Assembly: GCA_942491555.1 (NCBI GenBank) | Contig: CALOBN010000005.1 | Coordinates: forward strand, 806,001 to 870,000 | Direction of reading: 5' to 3' | Source of the DNA: Marinihelvus sp942491555 | GTDB taxonomy: Bacteria; Pseudomonadota; Gammaproteobacteria; Xanthomonadales; SZUA-36 | DNA length: 64,000 nt | In this document: positions 60,539 through 64,000 of the stretch, piece after piece | How positions within the stretch are numbered: position 1 is the first letter of the stretch | Layout of the letters: every line of letters begins with the position of its first letter | Position numbers and translations under genes: made by a program | The notes under the pieces: generated by a model | Seen by the model: the letters and a program-made list of their open reading frames with translations, nothing else | What the model was told of the DNA's origin: nothing | The model's database searches: none

Positions 60539-61828
60539 ATGAACACCAACAGCTTTCCCCAGGAGCACACCGGCTCCTACTATGCCGCGACGGTCAATGA
60601 CCACACCCGGTACCCCTCATTGCACGGCAGTGAATCGGTAGATGTCTGTGTTGTAGGCGCAGGTTTTACCGGCGTGTCCACGGCTTTGGCGCTCGCCGAA
60701 CGCGGCTACTCGGTGGCGATTGTCGAAGCCAACCGGGTTGGTTGGGGTGCCTCCGGTCGCAATGGTGGCCAGCTCATCAATGGCTTCAGCGGCCAGGAAC
60801 GCATCCAGAAGAGCCAGAAGCGCGATGTCTCTGAAGAGCTCTGGGCGCTGGGCTGGCGGGGCAATGAGTTGATTCGCGAACGCGTTGCAAAGTATCAGAT
60901 TGAATGCGATCTGAAAGACGGTTTTGTTGAGGTCGCGGTCAAGCCAGGCCAGGTTCCCTGGCTGGAGGAATACGCCGAGGAGCGGGACAAGCGAAACTTC
61001 CCGTATCGCTACGAGCTTTGGTCACGGGAAGAGACTCGCGAAAAGCTGGGTACCGAGGCCTTTTATGGTGCTTTTGCCTGTTACCGCGATGGTCACCTGC
61101 ACCCCCTGAACCTGTGCCTGGGCGAGGCGCGGGCGGCGCATGGTCTGGGTGTCAAAATATTTGAACAATCCCCGGTTACGGGTGTGCGTCATGGTCCGCG
61201 GCCCGTGATTGAAAGCAGCCAGGGCGAGGTCAGCGCCGCTACCGTGGTACTGGCCGGCAACGCCTACAGCCAGCTCGAGCCGAAACATCTGAGCAACCTG
61301 GTGTTTCCGGCCGGCAGTTACATCATCGGCACCGAACCCCTGCCGGAGGCTCTGGCCGAGGAAATTAACCGGGAAGACGTGGCGGTCTGCGACCTTAACA
61401 ATGTTGTCGATTACTATCGCTTGTCCGCCGACCGGCGCCTGCTGTTTGGCGGTGCCTGCAACTACTCCGGGCGTGAACCACGGGACATACGTAAATTTAT
61501 TCAGCCGCGCATGTTGAAAACCTACCCGCAGCTGAATGACGTGCGCATTGAATACCAGTGGGGCGGCCAGATCGGCATCGTACTCAACCGTGTTCCAGCG
61601 GTTGGCCGCATCAATAACAACGTTTACTACTGCCAGGGTTATTCAGGACACGGGGTGAGTGCCAGTCATCTGATGGGGGAGATCATGGCCGAGGCGGTTG
61701 GCGGCACCATGGAGCGTTTTGACCTGTTTGCGGACGTGGATCACTTCCGTATTCCAGGCAGTCAATGGGTGGGCAACCAGATGATTGCGCTCGGCATGCT
61801 GTACTACAAGCTAAAAGACAAGCTCTGA
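60539..61828 (+). CDS. puuB: PuuB-like FAD-dependent amine oxidase (DAO family)
   Basis: A 429-residue flavoenzyme like gamma-glutamylputrescine oxidase: N-terminal SVDVCVVGAGFTGVSTALAL, VGWGASGRNGGQLINGF, and C-terminal YCQGYSGHGVSASHLMGEI for FAD. Such enzymes oxidise an amine C-N bond with oxygen. Polyamine use is unproven here, since no other puu genes (glutamylputrescine synthetase, aldehyde dehydrogenase, hydrolase) are visible. It may serve the same substrate as the divergent flavoprotein and GcvT-like genes. Confidence 0.83.
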   Translation: MNTNSFPQEHTGSYYAATVNDHTRYPSLHGSESVDVCVVGAGFTGVSTALALAERGYSVAIVEANRVGWGASGRNGGQLINGFSGQERIQKSQKRDVSEELWALGWRGNELIRERVAKYQIECDLKDGFVEVAVKPGQVPWLEEYAEERDKRNFPYRYELWSREETREKLGTEAFYGAFACYRDGHLHPLNLCLGEARAAHGLGVKIFEQSPVTGVRHGPRPVIESSQGEVSAATVVLAGNAYSQLEPKHLSNLVFPAGSYIIGTEPLPEALAEEINREDVAVCDLNNVVDYYRLSADRRLLFGGACNYSGREPRDIRKFIQPRMLKTYPQLNDVRIEYQWGGQIGIVLNRVPAVGRINNNVYYCQGYSGHGVSASHLMGEIMAEAVGGTMERFDLFADVDHFRIPGSQWVGNQMIALGMLYYKLKDKL

Positions 61829-61877
61829 AGTGATCGGGGGTTTTACCAGAACCGGCAACATAGCATCCTGAAGCAGC

Positions 61878-64000
61878 TTAAAAGCGCAGGTAAACCGCTA
61901 CCTGGTAACTCCGCCCAAAGATGTCATAAAGCGTCGTATCGACATTGTTCGAACGGCTCTGGTCGGCCACGAACGGCGGATTCTCATCCAGCAGGTTGAC
62001 CACGTTCAGCACGCCGCGGATCTGGTCGGTGAATTCATAGCCCAGCCCCAGGTCGAAATAGTTGACCGAGCCGATGCTGGGGATGGCCAGCTCCGGATCG
62101 GGAAAACCGAACAGGTCGCCAGCGATGGCGAGGCCGTTGTCCGTGCCTGAAATCCAGCGCCAGGTGAGGTTGGCGTTGAGCGCGCCAACGCTGTACAGAA
62201 TATTGGTTGTGGCGCGGTCATTGGGGAAGGTTTCGCCGCCAAACTCGCCATCACAGGGGAAGCCGAAATACCCGGCACATTCGATGGCAGTGCTCGCGGG
62301 GTTTTCCTGCACGATTTTGCTGAGCAAATGCGTCCACATGAAATTGACGCCGATCGTCCCGGAACGGTCACCTGCGGTGGCCCAGTCGGGCAAGGAGGTG
62401 CCCCAGCTCAGCTGCGTGTCGATGCCCTCGACCCGGGACTGACCCCGGTTGCTGATTGGTGAGAACACTTCGACCACGTTATAAGTCCGGGCGTCTCGCC
62501 GGATGTTGTCGCAGAACAGGTCCTCTGTGTTCAGCGGATCAAAACAGACGCTGGACACATCGATTGGGCCAATCGTGTCCTCGACCTCCAGGTCGAAGTA
62601 GTCAATCGCCAGTTGCCAGTCCGGCGCGGCAGACAGGGTCAGCACCACGCCGGCCGTGAATGTGTCGGCGTTTTCCGGGACCAGCGCGGGATTACCGCCG
62701 CCGATGAAGTCAGTAGGAAAAAACGGGGTGGCCTCATATACGCCGATCTGATCGGCAGGTATGCCCTGCGCAATGCAGCGTTCGCGATTGCCGTTCTCCT
62801 CCGGTCGTGCCGAGGCCGAGCAGGGGTCCGCGCTGGTGTTGTTGCCAACGAAGACGCTCTGATTCACGACTTGCTCCTGGAAAAGCTCCGCCAGATTGGG
62901 CGCGCGCACGCTGCGCTGCAGAATCGTCCGAAAGCGAACGCCGTCAATCACCTCCCACTGCAGGCCCACTTTCCAGCTTTCGACCGAGCCGGCGTTGTCG
63001 TAATCAGAATAGCGCCCGCCGAGTTCGAGGCCCAGGTAACGGGCTCCGGGGCGATCGATGATCAGCGGAATAACCGCTTCGCCGTAGATTTCCCAGACCG
63101 ACTCCTCACCATTGATGGCAGATTCAGGCACGTAGCCAACCGCATCACCATTGGTGAAGGCCGCATCTGCTTCAAAGTTGACCTTATCCTGTCGCCATTC
63201 AATACCGAAGGCCATGTCGATGGGGCCGGCCCAGCTGTTCAGCGGGCTGCCGGTAACATAAGCACTGGCCAGCATTTGTTCACGCTGCGTGGTGTTGTTG
63301 AATGGCGCGGCGCGGATATAGTCAGCAGCATCGGGGCTGATGTTGGGCCCGAATATGTTCACTGGTACGCAACCCCCGGAAGGGTCGAGGCACTGTCCGT
63401 TGGCCGGATCCACCAGTAAGCCCTGGGCCAGGCGACTGCGCGAGGCGCCATTGCGTTGCATCTCGGTCTCATCGCCATCGGTGTAACTCACCCAGGCATC
63501 GAAATCCCAGTTAGCGGACAGCGCGCCGCGCAAGCCGGCGACGACACGCAGATAGTCACGCTCCCGCTCAATGATGCGCGAGTCCAGCTCCAGCAGCCGG
63601 CGGGCCATTCCGAAACCGACGAGACCGGGGCCAACTGGCTCAAACTGGCTGGCAGCAATGCCACGTGCCTGTTCAGACAGGAAAGGGTTGTCGAGGTTGG
63701 TGACAAAGAAGTCGAAGGCCGGCACCGGCGCCAGCGTCTGGCTGGCCGTGTTGCGGGTAAAGGTAAGCTCGCCATAGGTCTCGATATTTTCATTCAGCGC
63801 CCAGGTGGCAAACACACCGGCGGCGGTTCGCTCCAGGGGTGTCTGCAGGTAGTTCAGGGGCTGAAAGTTGTACAGGTCGTCCGGTCGCGTAAAGGGCACC
63901 AGGTTACCGTCGGCATCGAAGCGGGCGGGTTGCGGCCCGTTACCGAGATCGACGCGGGGAAACACGACGTTGCCCTCGGGGATGGCCGAGCTGCCACCGG
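61878..64000 (-). CDS. TonB-dependent receptor, C-terminal part (5' end outside window)
   Basis: The frame runs off the right edge. The visible 707 or so codons cover the barrel and part of the plug-proximal region and end YQVAVYLRF with a terminal aromatic residue. Sequence such as FRTILQRSVRAPNLAELFQEQ and RGVLNVVNLLDENPPF is typical of large CirA/Oar-like receptors common in polymer- and siderophore-using bacteria. It has four cysteine-bearing loops (DPCSAS, ERCIAQ, SSVCFDP, DLFCDN). It converges with puuB, with no strong terminator in the 49-base gap. The substrate is unknown. Confidence 0.88.
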   Translation of the reverse strand, partial: GGSSAIPEGNVVFPRVDLGNGPQPARFDADGNLVPFTRPDDLYNFQPLNYLQTPLERTAAGVFATWALNENIETYGELTFTRNTASQTLAPVPAFDFFVTNLDNPFLSEQARGIAASQFEPVGPGLVGFGMARRLLELDSRIIERERDYLRVVAGLRGALSANWDFDAWVSYTDGDETEMQRNGASRSRLAQGLLVDPANGQCLDPSGGCVPVNIFGPNISPDAADYIRAAPFNNTTQREQMLASAYVTGSPLNSWAGPIDMAFGIEWRQDKVNFEADAAFTNGDAVGYVPESAINGEESVWEIYGEAVIPLIIDRPGARYLGLELGGRYSDYDNAGSVESWKVGLQWEVIDGVRFRTILQRSVRAPNLAELFQEQVVNQSVFVGNNTSADPCSASARPEENGNRERCIAQGIPADQIGVYEATPFFPTDFIGGGNPALVPENADTFTAGVVLTLSAAPDWQLAIDYFDLEVEDTIGPIDVSSVCFDPLNTEDLFCDNIRRDARTYNVVEVFSPISNRGQSRVEGIDTQLSWGTSLPDWATAGDRSGTIGVNFMWTHLLSKIVQENPASTAIECAGYFGFPCDGEFGGETFPNDRATTNILYSVGALNANLTWRWISGTDNGLAIAGDLFGFPDPELAIPSIGSVNYFDLGLGYEFTDQIRGVLNVVNLLDENPPFVADQSRSNNVDTTLYDIFGRSYQVAVYLRF

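Overview
The window looks like chromosomal DNA of a moderately GC-rich, free-living and probably marine or aquatic heterotrophic gammaproteobacterium. Supporting signs are the gene orders lgt-thyA-folA and lptD-surA-pdxA-ksgA-apaG-apaH, a proton-translocating transhydrogenase PntAB, a TonB2/TtpC-type energy transduction operon with DUF3450 and TPR partners, and an AcnD-PrpF methylcitrate branch. I cannot fix genus or family from sequence alone. A lineage near the Woeseiaceae, Steroidobacterales or Alteromonadales is only an inference. I saw no tRNA, rRNA, insertion sequence, prophage or CRISPR array. Coding density is high and almost every gene is intact; only the two window edges cut genes (acnD on the left, a TonB-dependent receptor on the right).

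Layout. 1-1.9 kb: end of a methylcitrate-cycle operon (acnD, prpF), tail to tail with an MFS transporter. 3.2-9.0 kb: housekeeping and redox genes (FKBP isomerase, pntAB, a YdcZ-like permease, sodB, gamma carbonic anhydrase). 9.1-15.1 kb: six leftward genes, read in order as response regulator, histidine kinase, DUF2878-like membrane protein, DUF6134-like secreted protein, a small HxxxH/CxxC exported protein and a ZnuD-like TonB receptor with His/Asp-rich loops. 15.5-27.7 kb: a CBM20/esterase-like secreted protein lacking the expected serine nucleophile, then a compact glucan operon glk-malQ-glgC-glgB-glgP-glgX without glgA. 27.7-33.0 kb: the TonB2 operon (DUF3450, ttpC, exbB, exbD, tonB, TPR protein) with a candidate sigma70 promoter. 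33.1-35.9 kb: an N-formylglutamate amidohydrolase-like gene and an SLC13/RCK_C permease. 36.2-38.4 kb: lgt-thyA-folA. 38.4-46.7 kb: a long leftward run msrB, metallopeptidase, lptD, surA, pdxA, ksgA, apaG, apaH. 46.9-54.1 kb: VOC protein, LplT-PlsC-like fusion, nucleoside transporter, MATE pump, prfC, CBS protein.

54.2-64.0 kb is the least familiar part. A tight leftward trio (two tandem PYROXD2/phytoene-desaturase-like flavoproteins and a GcvT-like folate-binding protein) diverges from a rightward trio (a regulator fusing an NTF2/SnoaL-like domain to an AraC DNA-binding domain, a six-helix membrane protein of unknown function, and a PuuB-like amine oxidase). A TonB-dependent receptor follows, facing the other way. 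Together they suggest a regulated catabolic module, possibly for an N-methylated or amino compound with folate-linked one-carbon transfer. The substrate is unknown. This is the best candidate in the window for an undescribed system.
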